Shown here one piece after another: positions 44,979 through 53,419 of a stretch of DNA of 64,000 bases. How positions within the stretch are numbered: the stretch's first letter is position 1; each line of letters opens with the position of its first letter. The DNA is taken from NCBI GenBank assembly GCA_964647545.1, contig CAZYHS010000005.1, positions 28,122-92,121 of the forward strand. Direction: 5' to 3'. The notes beneath the pieces were generated by a model. It did no database searches. It was not told the origin of the DNA and worked only from the letters and a program-made list of their open reading frames with translations. The stretch is from CAZYHS01 sp964647545. GTDB lineage: Bacteria > UBA10199 > GCA-002796325 > 1-14-0-20-49-13. Made by a program: the position numbers and the translations under genes.

Positions 44979-47900
44979 CCGACACAAAACACAAAGGCCT
45001 CGCCTACAAGATAGCTTCGCTGTTTGTCGATTCGAAACTGACTCCGCTGTTAATTATCGCCTCGCTTTTGCTCGGTATGATGGCGATTTGGCTGACTCCG
45101 CGTGAAGAGGAGCCTCAAATCGTCGTGCCGATGGTCGATGTTATGATCCCGTTCCCCGGCGCAACTCCAAAAGAGGTCGAAGAGCGCGTAACGACTCCGG
45201 CGGAGCGTTATCTTTGGGGGGTTCAAGACGTCGAATACATCTACAGCACAAGCCGCCCGAATGGCGCGCTGATAACTCTTCGGTTTAAAGTCGGCACAGA
45301 ACTTGAGCCGGCTGTTGTGCGCGTAAACCACAAGCTCAACGAGCACATGCCCGAAAAGCCGGAAGGGGTGTTGCATCCGCTTATCAGGTCTTACACGATC
45401 GACGACGTTCCGTTCCTCGCCCTCACTTTTCACAGCGAAAAATTAAACGACTTCGAACTTAGGCAGCTGACGCAGGAGTTTGCCAGAAATCTTGCCGAAG
45501 TTCCCGACGTCTCTCTCATTAAAACTATCGGCGGCCTGCAAAGGCAGGTGAGAATTTTGCCCGATCCGGCGAAGCTCGAGGCAAACCATGTTTCTATTAT
45601 GGAGTTTTTTGAGCCGCTTTTGACCGGCAATGTGCAAGGTTTTGCCGGCACAACCAAAGGGAGCGGCCCCGAAAAGATTATCGAGATGACGAGCTTTATC
45701 TATTCGGCCGACGAAGTTGGTGAAATAATCGTCGGCATAAAAGGCGGTCGTGCGGTTCGTGTGAAAGATGTCGCGCAGGTCGTTGACGGCGGCGGCGAAA
45801 TGACGCAGCAGGTCTTTTTTGCGGGAAAGAACGGCAAACTTGAAACCGCGGTGACGTTATCGTTCTCAAAACGAGCAGGCGTCAACGCGACAAATCTTGC
45901 CGAAGCGGTTCTGGCGAAACTTGAAAAATTAAAAGAGAAACACTTGCCCGCGGGCGTTGAAGTTACGGTCACCAGAAACTACGGTGAGACCGCGAAAGAA
46001 AAGTCGGACACTCTCATCGAACATTTACTGATCGCGGCGGTTTCCGTTGTCGTGCTGATCGCCTTCGCTCTGGGGATAAGGTTTGCGCTTGTCGTTGGTG
46101 TTGCCGTCCCCGTGACGCTGGCCTTGACGCTGATGATCTATTATTTGTTCGGCTACACTCTCAACCGCGTTACTCTTTTTGCGCTGATTTTTTCGATCGG
46201 TATTCTGGTGGACGACGCAATTGTTGTTGTCGAAAATGTTCACAGGCATTTGCATACCGAAGAACATCGTCGCGGCAAAAGTCTGCGTGACATTATTGTC
46301 ACGGCAGTTGCCGAAGTCGGTAATCCGACAATTCTTGCCACTTTTACAGTCATCGCCGCTATTTTGCCGATGGCTTTTGTGAGGGGACTAATGGGCCCTT
46401 ACATGCGCCCGATCCCGATCGGCGCGTCACTTGCGATGCTTTTTTCGCTTGTGATCGCGTTTTCGATAAGCCCGTGGGCGGCGCTTAAGCTTCACCGCAA
46501 ACCTTTTGAACAAAACGCGTTCGAAGAACACGAAAAGAAAAAGGCCGAGAGTAAAAAGTCGCTCCTCGACCGGATTTACGATCGCGTGATGGGGTCGCTT
46601 CTCGATTCACACGCAGCTCGGATGAAATTCGGCGCGATTATAGGAGTTCTCTTTCTTTTCATTTTCAGTCTTGTCTATTTCAAGGTTGTGAAAGTTAAAA
46701 TGCTTCCGTTCGACAACAAGAGCGAGTTTCAGGTCGTCTTCGATTTAAACGAAGGTTCACCGCTGAAAGACTCGGTTGCGGTCGGCAAGGAGCTTGGAAA
46801 ATATCTCGAAAGCGTCACCGAGGTTGAAAACTATCAAATCTACGCTGGTGGAAGTGCGCCGTTTAATTTTAACGGACTTGTGCGGCACTACTTTTTGAGA
46901 GATGCGCCGCATCAGGGCGACATTCAGGTCAATCTGGTAGCGAAAAACAAGCGCAGCAGGCAGAGCCACGAAATCGCCAAGAGCGTTCGTCCCGAGCTCG
47001 AAAAAATTGCCGCGAAATTCGGCGCACGCGTGAAGGTTGTGGAAATCCCCCCCGGCCCGCCGGTTCTTTCAACGCTTGTCTCCGAAGTTTACGGCCCCGA
47101 TCAAAAGGGACAAATCTCGCTGGCTAAAGAAATCAAGGAGCTCTATCGCCAGACCCCAGGCGTTGTTGACGTTGACTGGCTTGTTGAGCGGCCGCAGGAA
47201 AAAATAGCGATCAGCATCGATAGACGGGCGGCGTCGCTCAGACGGCTGCCGATAAAACGGGTCTTTGACGCGATCGGCACAGCCTTTGGCGGCTCGCAGG
47301 TCGGGTTGCTTTATGGCCAAGAGACGCGCGAGCAGATTCCGATCGTTTTGCGTCTGCCAGAGGCCTCCCGTGCAAATATTAACGACGTGATGAATTTAAA
47401 GGTGCCGTCGCTTGACGGTTCGTTCATTAGCATTAAAGATGTCGCAACGGTTCGCGATACGACCGAAGAAGTTTCAATCAATCATAAAAATCTGCAGCGT
47501 GTTGTGTATGTCATCGGCGATCTCGCTGGCAGCGAAGAGAGCCCAGTCTATGCGATAAACGCCCTCAATAAAAAAATAAAAGAGCTCAAAGCTCCCGACG
47601 GCGCGTTTGTTGAGGTGAGAAGCGTCGCGCAACCCGAAACGACCGACGCTTACACAATGAAGTGGGACGGCGAGTGGCAAATCACATATGAAGTTTTCCG
47701 GGACCTCGGAATTGCCTTTGCAGTCGTGATGATCCTCATTTACATTTTAATTGTCGGATGGTTCGAGTCGTTCATTGTGCCGCTTGTGATTATGATTCCG
47801 ATTCCGCTCTCACTTATCGGGATTATCGTTGGACATTGGATGTTCGGTGCGTTTTTCACTGCAACGTCGATGATCGGTTTTATTGCCGGTGCCGGTATCA

Positions 47901-48202
47901 TTGTAAGAAACTCGATCATCTTGGTCGATTTCATCGAGCTTAGATTGTGTCAGGGGATGCCGCTGCACGACGCGGTGCTCAACGCCGGCGAGGTAAGATT
48001 TAGACCGATGCTACTAACCGCGGCCGCGGTCGTTGTCGGTGCGTTCGTGATCTTGTTCGACCCGATATTTCAGGGGCTTGCAATTTCTCTGATGATGGGA
48101 GAGGTGGCGGCCACGCTTCTTTCGCGCTTTAGCGTCCCGCTGCTTTATTACATGGTGGCTGGCCGTCAGCGCGAATGTCTGCTTAAACCGCAGCACGTTT
48201 AA
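44975..48202 (+). CDS. RND-family efflux permease (AcrB/HAE-like)
   Basis: Inner-membrane proton-driven pump, 1075 residues, with about 12 helices and two large periplasmic loops. Near the start PFPGATPKEVEERVTTPAE is typical. The proton-relay aspartates are present in SIGILVDDAIVVVENVHRH (TM4 region). The C-terminal half has LSLIGIIVGHW and RNSIILVDFIE. Substrate is not evident. The operon is tolC-like, RND, DUF2892 protein; I find no membrane-fusion (adaptor) gene, which RND pumps normally need. It may be encoded elsewhere. Confidence 0.93.
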   Translation: MTDTKHKGLAYKIASLFVDSKLTPLLIIASLLLGMMAIWLTPREEEPQIVVPMVDVMIPFPGATPKEVEERVTTPAERYLWGVQDVEYIYSTSRPNGALITLRFKVGTELEPAVVRVNHKLNEHMPEKPEGVLHPLIRSYTIDDVPFLALTFHSEKLNDFELRQLTQEFARNLAEVPDVSLIKTIGGLQRQVRILPDPAKLEANHVSIMEFFEPLLTGNVQGFAGTTKGSGPEKIIEMTSFIYSADEVGEIIVGIKGGRAVRVKDVAQVVDGGGEMTQQVFFAGKNGKLETAVTLSFSKRAGVNATNLAEAVLAKLEKLKEKHLPAGVEVTVTRNYGETAKEKSDTLIEHLLIAAVSVVVLIAFALGIRFALVVGVAVPVTLALTLMIYYLFGYTLNRVTLFALIFSIGILVDDAIVVVENVHRHLHTEEHRRGKSLRDIIVTAVAEVGNPTILATFTVIAAILPMAFVRGLMGPYMRPIPIGASLAMLFSLVIAFSISPWAALKLHRKPFEQNAFEEHEKKKAESKKSLLDRIYDRVMGSLLDSHAARMKFGAIIGVLFLFIFSLVYFKVVKVKMLPFDNKSEFQVVFDLNEGSPLKDSVAVGKELGKYLESVTEVENYQIYAGGSAPFNFNGLVRHYFLRDAPHQGDIQVNLVAKNKRSRQSHEIAKSVRPELEKIAAKFGARVKVVEIPPGPPVLSTLVSEVYGPDQKGQISLAKEIKELYRQTPGVVDVDWLVERPQEKIAISIDRRAASLRRLPIKRVFDAIGTAFGGSQVGLLYGQETREQIPIVLRLPEASRANINDVMNLKVPSLDGSFISIKDVATVRDTTEEVSINHKNLQRVVYVIGDLAGSEESPVYAINALNKKIKELKAPDGAFVEVRSVAQPETTDAYTMKWDGEWQITYEVFRDLGIAFAVVMILIYILIVGWFESFIVPLVIMIPIPLSLIGIIVGHWMFGAFFTATSMIGFIAGAGIIVRNSIILVDFIELRLCQGMPLHDAVLNAGEVRFRPMLLTAAAVVVGAFVILFDPIFQGLAISLMMGEVAATLLSRFSVPLLYYMVAGRQRECLLKPQHV

Positions 48203-48222
48203 CCGGCTGCAAAGGAGAAAAA

Positions 48223-48599
48223 ATGAAACGCGAACACATCATAAGGCTGGTGGCGGGGAGCTTAATTTTGCTCGGTTTGCTGCTTGCGGTGTCTAAGAGT
48301 TACTGGTGGCTGCTTCTGCCGATGCTTGTCGGCATAAATCTCGTTCAGTCGGCCTTTACAAAGTGGTGTTTGCTGGAGAGGTTTCTTGAAAAAAATCACA
48401 TTGGCAANNNNNNNNNNNNNNNNNNNNNNNNNNNNNNNNNNNNNNNNNNNNNNNNNNNNNNNNNNNNNNNNNNNNNNNNNNNNNNNNNNNNNNNNNNNNN
48501 NNNNNNNCCTTTACAAAGTGGTGTTTGCTGGAGAGGTTTCTTGAAAAAAATCACATTGGCAAGGGGTGCTGCGACCCGCACGACAAAGGTTGTTGCTAG
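48223..48599 (+). CDS. DUF2892 small membrane protein, split by an artificial gap
   Basis: The frame starts at 48223 after an AAAGGAG Shine-Dalgarno and runs into 100 N. The 55 bases before the gap (48353-48407) are repeated exactly after it (48508-48562). Collapsing this overlap gives one open frame ending at TAG 48597-48599 and a product of 73 residues. It has two hydrophobic helices (LVAGSLILLGLLLAVS and WWLLLPMLVGINLVQSAF), the DUF2892 pattern FTxxC, and a cysteine-rich end GKGCCDPHDKGCC. Genes of this type often accompany RND pumps. The coordinates include the false gap and the duplicate; a translation through the N is meaningless. Confidence 0.8.
48353..48562. other. 100-N assembly gap with identical 55-bp flanks
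   Basis: Positions 48408-48507 are exactly 100 N. The 55 bases on each side are identical. This is the signature of two contigs that overlap by one k-mer and were scaffolded with a fixed-length gap, so no sequence is missing here. Confidence 0.92.
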
Positions 48600-48634
48600 C
48601 GCCAATGACGGCTGGCCACTGATGTGCGACGGCT

Positions 48635-48666
48635 TGTCATCCCCGCGGTAGTTAGTGGGGAACCAG
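48635..48666. repeat. REP-like palindrome, copy 1
   Basis: TGTCATCCCCGCGGTA, then a short loop, then TGGGGAACCAG: an imperfect hairpin. The first 16 bases are identical in copy 2 at 50892. It contains the stop codon of the flavoprotein gene, and the last residues of that protein are encoded in one arm. Confidence 0.65.
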
Positions 48667-49368
48667 CTTGTCGAACGATTTGTTTGCTTCTGCAATGTAG
48701 CGCTCCTCAGAAATGAGGGGCGCTTCCAGTTTTTTGGCGGTCTCTTCGCTGATGGCGCCAAACTTAACAATTTCGGCGCCCGCTTTTTTCACGTGCCTTA
48801 AATAATTCCAGATAACAGGCTTAAGTAAAATTGGATCGGCCGACAAAAGTTCGCCCATGCCGCGGTAGATCGCAAAAACAAAGTCGGCGTTCATGTTGCG
48901 CGCGACGCGTTTAAAAAGAAGGGTCAACACCTGAAAGTGGCTCTGTTCGGGAAAACCGCAATTTGAAATTACGCCGATGCCTGCGGGACCTCTTCCACGC
49001 GATTTGTGACAACATTCGCCGCCGGCATCTTTTTCAAAATGACAGTCGGCAACCGGAATGAGACGGTCCATAAAATTTTTCATGACTCCGGAGACGTTGT
49101 CAACGTAGAGCGGGGTGGCGCAAACAACGAGATCGCTTTCGGAAAATTTCTTTAGCAGGTCCGCCATGTCGTCTTTAATTGTGCAGATGCCGGGGGTTTT
49201 TAGCCAGCAATCAAAGCAACCAATGCAGTGGTGAATTTTCTTTCTGGCCAGAAAGATTTCTTCAACTTCGGCGCCGGCCGACTTCGCTCCCTCTGCAAAC
49301 GCTTCGCAAATTTTGTGCGTGTTGCTTTTTTCAAATCGCGGGCTGCTGTTAAAAATTGTAATTTTCAT
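48652..49368 (-). CDS. flavodoxin-fold NAD(P)H-dependent oxidoreductase / iron-sulfur flavoprotein-like
   Basis: Protein of 238 residues with the flavodoxin-like FMN site (NSSPRFEKSNTHKICEAF near the start) and the motif HHCIGCFDCWLKTPGICTIKDD, typical of multimeric NAD(P)H-dependent flavin reductases and related Fe-S flavoproteins. The aromatic CATPLYVDNVSGVMKNFMDR segment also fits. It probably transfers electrons to an unknown acceptor. An AGAGG Shine-Dalgarno precedes the ATG. Its stop codon lies inside a REP-like palindrome. Confidence 0.83.
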   Translation of the reverse strand: MKITIFNSSPRFEKSNTHKICEAFAEGAKSAGAEVEEIFLARKKIHHCIGCFDCWLKTPGICTIKDDMADLLKKFSESDLVVCATPLYVDNVSGVMKNFMDRLIPVADCHFEKDAGGECCHKSRGRGPAGIGVISNCGFPEQSHFQVLTLLFKRVARNMNADFVFAIYRGMGELLSADPILLKPVIWNYLRHVKKAGAEIVKFGAISEETAKKLEAPLISEERYIAEANKSFDKLVPH

Positions 49369-49382
49369 GGGCGGCCTCTGTT

Positions 49383-50855
49383 TTATAAAAAGAGTTCAAT
49401 GCTTCTTTTAATAGCTTCCTGACAAACTTTGCAGAAGGGCTTCATCCCTTTTGTAAACATAATGCAGTCGAGCATCGGGCGATAGAGACCCTGCGATGAA
49501 TATCCTGCGCCTTCGAACGCGCCGACGGCTCCAACGAACTTGCTCTTCGCTAAAAAGTTGTCGGACTTCACCGCGCTACCTTTTGAAAAAATTTCAATTT
49601 CGGCTTCGAGCTTTGCAATTTCCTTTGCCGGCGCTTTTCCAACTTTCATTTCGGCCAGTTTTTTATTCAGCTCCTGCCGGCGTTTTTGATACTCGCCGTC
49701 CATTTTGTCGTAATCGGCTTTTTCCCACGGGGTTGGAATTTCAATTCCTTTGGTCGCAAGGTTTGCCCATTTGAGCGGCTCGTTTTTAAGAAGGGCTGTG
49801 ATGTTCGGCTCGAGCGGTTCGATTCCGCGCGGGTAGAAATCGTTGTAGGCGGTCGACGAGCTGTAATATTCGTCGGCGAGTCCTGCGAACGAATGGCCAA
49901 ACTCGTGAGTGATGAGATATTCGTACCACTGGTTGTCGGTGGTAAACACCGAGTAGAGGCCGAAAATTCCGCCGCCACCGTAGCGTTTGTGATTCACCAT
50001 GATGACAAGCGCGTCGTAGGGGGCCTCGCCTGCAATGTCGCGCAGTGCCTTGTTATTTTCGGTCATTAAATAACGCTCGCTGCCGAGCGAATCGAATGTC
50101 GCATCAATGGATGTGTTTTTTGTGATGCCGTGACTTGGTTCGTCGCAGCCGCTTTCGTTCGATGGTTTGAAAACCCCGCGAATGTTGATTTTGTCTTTGA
50201 ATTTACTGAACGGTGCAACTTTCAAAATCGTTGTGGCAAAACGTTTGAGGTCCTTTTCGACCTTTGCGCGTTCGCTTTTTGTGTAGCCCTCTGCGACGAC
50301 GGTGATGTCTAGAGATTTATGCGGGTCGCTTTTGCCCGAGACTTGAATGACTTGCACGTCGCTTGGCTTTAGCGCCTCGCTAAGTGTGCCATCTTTTGAC
50401 GGGTCGATAATTTTTCTGAAGGCCTGATAGGGGCGATTCTTTTTATCACGGCCGTCTACAACAAAGACGATCTTATTTTTCGGAAACGGAATGAGAGCCG
50501 ACTCGTGATAAGTTTTTTCAATCCCTTTTATGCCGTCGTCGGTCGATTTGTATTCGCCGAAGTAGGCGTCAAAACCGCGCGAAAAAATCAGCTTGCCCGA
50601 TTTGTGGTCGAAGATTTTAACGGTGTAGCGGCCGAGGTTGCGGTCATCGATGAGATTTGTTGTGCTTCCGGCCCACTCTCCCTGTTTGTAGATGGAGTCG
50701 ATCGCGAACTTTTCGCTCTTTGCCGAGCCTGTGTGAAAATAATCGATGCGCATCGTCGCATCGGTGAAAAAATCGGCGAAGTTAACGCTCTTGTCAGCAG
50801 CGATCGCTGCGTTTGCAATTAGAAGCGCGAGAACCGCGAAAATAATCTTTTTCAT
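49383..50855 (-). CDS. secreted M64-family metallopeptidase
   Basis: Zinc peptidase of the IgA-peptidase M64 type, 490 residues, with a signal peptide (MKKIIFAVLALLIANAAIA). The catalytic motif THEFGHSFAGLADEYY (HExxH plus downstream Asp) is near residue 315. An N-terminal domain of ~150 residues precedes the TVVAEGYTKSERAK segment that opens the catalytic domain. Residues in GYSSQGLYRPMLDCIMF near the end are also typical. The start at 50855 follows a G-run and gives a clean signal peptide; an in-frame start 14 codons earlier adds a hydrophilic segment. The natural substrate is unknown. Confidence 0.85.
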   Translation of the reverse strand: MKKIIFAVLALLIANAAIAADKSVNFADFFTDATMRIDYFHTGSAKSEKFAIDSIYKQGEWAGSTTNLIDDRNLGRYTVKIFDHKSGKLIFSRGFDAYFGEYKSTDDGIKGIEKTYHESALIPFPKNKIVFVVDGRDKKNRPYQAFRKIIDPSKDGTLSEALKPSDVQVIQVSGKSDPHKSLDITVVAEGYTKSERAKVEKDLKRFATTILKVAPFSKFKDKINIRGVFKPSNESGCDEPSHGITKNTSIDATFDSLGSERYLMTENNKALRDIAGEAPYDALVIMVNHKRYGGGGIFGLYSVFTTDNQWYEYLITHEFGHSFAGLADEYYSSSTAYNDFYPRGIEPLEPNITALLKNEPLKWANLATKGIEIPTPWEKADYDKMDGEYQKRRQELNKKLAEMKVGKAPAKEIAKLEAEIEIFSKGSAVKSDNFLAKSKFVGAVGAFEGAGYSSQGLYRPMLDCIMFTKGMKPFCKVCQEAIKRSIELFL

Positions 50856-50891
50856 TCCCCCCCCCATTTGGTCATTTCCTGCGCAGAACCC

Positions 50892-50920
50892 TGTCATCCC
50901 CGCGGTATTAAGCGGGGAGC
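50892..50920. repeat. REP-like palindrome, copy 2
   Basis: TGTCATCCCCGCGGTATT followed by AAGCGGGGAGC; CCCCGC pairs with GCGGGG. Same family as copy 1 at 48635. It lies between the divergent M64 peptidase and BRO-N genes, in a 169-base region with no gene. Confidence 0.7.
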
Positions 50921-51024
50921 TCGTTCGTGGTTCGTGTTCAAAAAACCGTACACTGCTATGAAATAGTTCAGATATCCATTGCGGTCAAGGTTTCTTGAAT
51001 ATATGAAATTTGCAGAGGCAAGAT

Positions 51025-51864
51025 ATGGAAACTAAGATCGCGATCTTCAGAGGCAAGCAGGTTAGAAAGACCATCGAAAAGAACGAGTGGTGGTTCTCGG
51101 TGGTCGATGTGGTCGAGGCGTTGACTGATAGCACCAATCCTAGACGATACTGGTCTGATCTTAAGATCAGTCTTAAAGATAAGGAAGGGTTTGTTCAGTT
51201 GTACGAAAAAATCGTACAACTGAAATTGCAGTCGTCCGACGGTAAATTCTACGAAACAGACTGTGCAAATACCGAAACCATGTTCCGCATCATCCAGTCC
51301 ATTCCATCGCCCAAGGCTGAGCCATTCAAACGTTGGCTAGCACGTGTTGGATATGAGCGCGTGAAAGAGATCGAAGACCCGGAGCTTGCCACAAAGCGGA
51401 CCAGAGCACTTTACAAGGCAAAGGGCTACTCCGAGAATTGGATAGAGAAGCGCATGCGTGGAATAGCCATCCGCGAGGAGTTGACCGACGAATGGAAAAA
51501 TCGTGGCGCCGAAAAAGATAGAGATTTTGCAATTCTCACTGCCGAGATATCGCAAGCAACGTTTGGCATGACGCCTTCGGAATATAAAGAGTTCAAGGGC
51601 CTTGGCAGAGAAAACCTTCGTGACCACATGAACGATCTTGAGCTCATTTTTTCGATGCTTGGCGAGCGGGCCACCACCGAGATCACGCAGGTTGAAGATT
51701 CAAAGGGCGTATCAAAGCTCAAGAAAGATGCCAAAAGAGGAGGTGCAATTGCCGGTGGTGCAAGGCAAAAACTTGAGCAAGAGATCAAGCGCCCGGTGGT
51801 ATCGAACAAGAATTATCTCAAAGAGCCTGAGAATAAACGCAGGTTGAAAAAGAATCAAAAATAA
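51025..51864 (+). CDS. BRO-N domain protein (phage antirepressor-like)
   Basis: Protein of 279 residues. The BRO-N domain (about residues 1-100) reads IAIFRGKQVRKTIEKNEWWF, then VVEALTDSTNPRRYW and FRIIQSIPSPKAEPFKRWLA. The remainder matches a widespread standalone family with ATFGMTPSEYKEFKGL and LELIFSMLGERATTEI. BRO-N domains bind DNA in viral proteins; these bacterial standalone genes are of unknown role and probably spread by transfer. I start at the ATG 51025; a TTG at 51010 is possible. Two perfect palindromes lie in the coding region (51155-51170 and 51196-51222). No other phage gene is nearby. Confidence 0.85.
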   Translation: METKIAIFRGKQVRKTIEKNEWWFSVVDVVEALTDSTNPRRYWSDLKISLKDKEGFVQLYEKIVQLKLQSSDGKFYETDCANTETMFRIIQSIPSPKAEPFKRWLARVGYERVKEIEDPELATKRTRALYKAKGYSENWIEKRMRGIAIREELTDEWKNRGAEKDRDFAILTAEISQATFGMTPSEYKEFKGLGRENLRDHMNDLELIFSMLGERATTEITQVEDSKGVSKLKKDAKRGGAIAGGARQKLEQEIKRPVVSNKNYLKEPENKRRLKKNQK

Positions 51865-51873
51865 CAATGACGG

Positions 51874-51961
51874 TTGTAAGTCGATCCGCCTTCGCCAAGC
51901 CTTGGTGTCAAGGCTAAGTGGTCATCTCACAATTCCACAATTAAACTTGGTAGACTTACAA
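51874..51961. repeat. nested inverted repeats between the BRO-N gene and queF
   Basis: Outer arms TTGTAAGTC (51874-51882) and GACTTACAA (51953-51961) enclose a hairpin AGCCTTG-GTGT-CAAGGCT (51898-51915). There is no T-run. It may mark the end of the inserted BRO-N segment or form the 3' end of its transcript. Confidence 0.45.
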
Positions 51962-51967
51962 GACTCA

Positions 51968-52327
51968 CTAAACTCTCTTCCCGTGGCTTGCGATGATGTT
52001 GGTGTAGATGCCGCCTCTGACGTTAAAGCGTGATTCGACTTCCATCCAGCGCGGTTTGATGGCGCGGACGAGATCGTTCAAAATATCGTTTGTAACTTTT
52101 TCGTGGAAGGCACCTTCGTCGCGATAGCTCCACAAATAGAGCTTAAGCGATTTGAGCTCGACGCAAAGTTTGTTTGGAATGTAGGAGATGAAAATTTCGG
52201 CGAAGTCGGGTTGTCCCGTTTTCGGACAGAGGCATGTAAATTCGGGGCACTCAATTTCGATCACGAAGTTGCGCTTTGGCTCGGGGTTTTCAAACGTTTC
52301 GAGAAGTTTGCTAGGTTTGGTGGTCAT
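51968..52327 (-). CDS. queF: NADPH-dependent 7-cyano-7-deazaguanine reductase
   Basis: Reduces preQ0 to preQ1 in queuosine synthesis. The 119-residue protein is of the short, unimodular QueF type. The nucleophilic cysteine is that of [10 protein letters not shown] near residue 34, and the NADPH/substrate segment is [20 protein letters not shown]. Other queuosine genes are not nearby. Its ATG overlaps the deoC stop by one base (TAATG), so it is translated after deoC. Confidence 0.96.
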   Translation of the reverse strand: MTTKPSKLLETFENPEPKRNFVIEIECPEFTCLCPKTGQPDFAEIFISYIPNKLCVELKSLKLYLWSYRDEGAFHEKVTNDILNDLVRAIKPRWMEVESRFNVRGGIYTNIIASHGKRV

Positions 52328-52995
52328 TAATAGCTCCCTTTATTTTCGCCGCCGGTAACAATTGCAATTCCGCCGCTTGTGCCGATTCGAGTTGCGCCGG
52401 CCTTGATCATTTTTTCGGCGTCTTCAAACGTGCGAACTCCGCCGCTTGCTTTCACGCCCATTTCGGGGCCGACAACGCGACGCATGAGCGCAATGTCTTC
52501 ACTTGTCGCGCCACCTTTGCCGAAGCCGGTCGATGTTTTTACGAACGCGGCCCCTGCAAGTTTCGACAGAACGCAGCCGGCGACTTTTTCGTCTGTGTCG
52601 AGCTCGCCGGTTTCAAGAATGACCTTTACAGGGATTTTTCCGGCCGATTTCACAACGGCGTCGATGCCGTCGAACACTTCGCGATAATTTTTTTGTTTGA
52701 GCTCTTCGACATTTAAAACCATGTCGACTTCCTGCGCGCCGTTTTGAATTACTTTAATAGTCTCTTCGGCTTTTGCTTTTGGCGAGCCGTTTCCCTTCGG
52801 GAAATCGACGACCGCGATCGGCAGAACGCCGCTTCCTCTAAGTTCGCTAGCGGCGAGTGAAACGTAGTTCGGTCTGACGCAGACCGTTGCAAAGCCATAT
52901 TTTTTTGCTTCGTCGCAGGTGCGCTTGATGTCGTCGGCAGTTGCTTCGACCTTTAAAAGTGTGTGGTCGATCATCGATGCAAGTTTTGAGTTCAT
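52327..52995 (-). CDS. deoC: deoxyribose-phosphate aldolase
   Basis: Cleaves 2-deoxyribose 5-phosphate to glyceraldehyde 3-phosphate and acetaldehyde. The 222-residue TIM barrel has IDHTLLK near the start, CVRPNYV, and the Schiff-base lysine in [16 protein letters not shown] near residue 151, then [10 protein letters not shown] start at MNSKLASM (52995); the frame is open to 53112 but that part is the 3' end of tmRNA and is rich in proline. It is coupled to queF. Any promoter must lie in the 72 bases after tmRNA, or transcription reads through from ssrA. Confidence 0.95.
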   Translation of the reverse strand: MNSKLASMIDHTLLKVEATADDIKRTCDEAKKYGFATVCVRPNYVSLAASELRGSGVLPIAVVDFPKGNGSPKAKAEETIKVIQNGAQEVDMVLNVEELKQKNYREVFDGIDAVVKSAGKIPVKVILETGELDTDEKVAGCVLSKLAGAAFVKTSTGFGKGGATSEDIALMRRVVGPEMGVKASGGVRTFEDAEKMIKAGATRIGTSGGIAIVTGGENKGSY

Positions 52996-53019
52996 AGATT
53001 TCCGATCGTGAAACATTTT

Positions 53020-53042
53020 GCCCGCGGAGATTATCCGCGGGC
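53020..53042 (-). repeat. GC-rich hairpin downstream of tmRNA
   Basis: GCCCGCGGA and TCCGCGGGC form a perfect 9-base-pair stem with a 5-base loop, 26 bases after the tmRNA 3' end. On the minus strand it is followed by CAAAATG rather than a T-run, so it is not a classical terminator; it may protect or process the tmRNA precursor, or partly block read-through into deoC. Confidence 0.45.
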
Positions 53043-53067
53043 GCGGACCGCAAAACAGCGGTAAAAC

Positions 53068-53419
53068 TGGTGGAGGTGGCGGGGATCGCACCCGCGTCCG
53101 AAGGTACATCACAACCGCGTCTACATGCTTAGCCTTTTGTTTTGTTCTCGTCTTTTTGGCCTCCTCAAAAGGCGTAGATGCCGAAAAGACATGCCCGTTT
53201 AAGTCTCGCAGCGTATCAACAGGCGTTTAACGCTGCCAGCGCTGCTATTGGTGTCGTGACCGCCCAGCAGGCGTCAGCGGGCGACATGCTGCTTTAATTA
53301 AGCAGCGAGTGCGTAGTCGTTAGCACTTAATTGTTTCAGCCAGTTTTACGACTTGATAGAAGTGGTCGGCATGCGGCTAGTCGTGAATCTATACCCACGT
53401 CGAAGCTAAGTTCACCCCC
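53068..53419 (-). ncRNA. ssrA: transfer-messenger RNA (tmRNA), one-piece
   Basis: Rescues stalled ribosomes. The tRNA-like ends pair: GGGGGTG at the 5' end (53419) with CACCTCC before ACCA at the 3' end (53068), CCA being encoded. The T arm GACGCGGGTGCGATCCCCG and the 5' segment TTAGCTTCGACGTGGG are typical. The tag frame at 53324-53298 reads GCT AAC GAC TAC GCA CTC GCT GCT TAA, so the tag is (A)ANDYALAA, shorter than the E. coli ANDENYALAA. The total length is about 352 nt. Confidence 0.95.

Noticed and set aside
48223..48770. Frames that run through the 100-N gap
   Set aside because: They depend on N and on the duplicated 55 bases; after merging the overlap only the 73-residue frame remains.
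50856..51967. Prophage or integrated element around the BRO-N gene
   Set aside because: No integrase, structural or lysis genes and no att duplication were seen; a lone transferred gene is sufficient.
52996..53112. Longer N-terminus for deoC
   Set aside because: The frame is open but overlaps the 3' tRNA-like part of tmRNA and encodes a proline-rich segment unlike the aldolase; the ATG at 52995 matches the family start.
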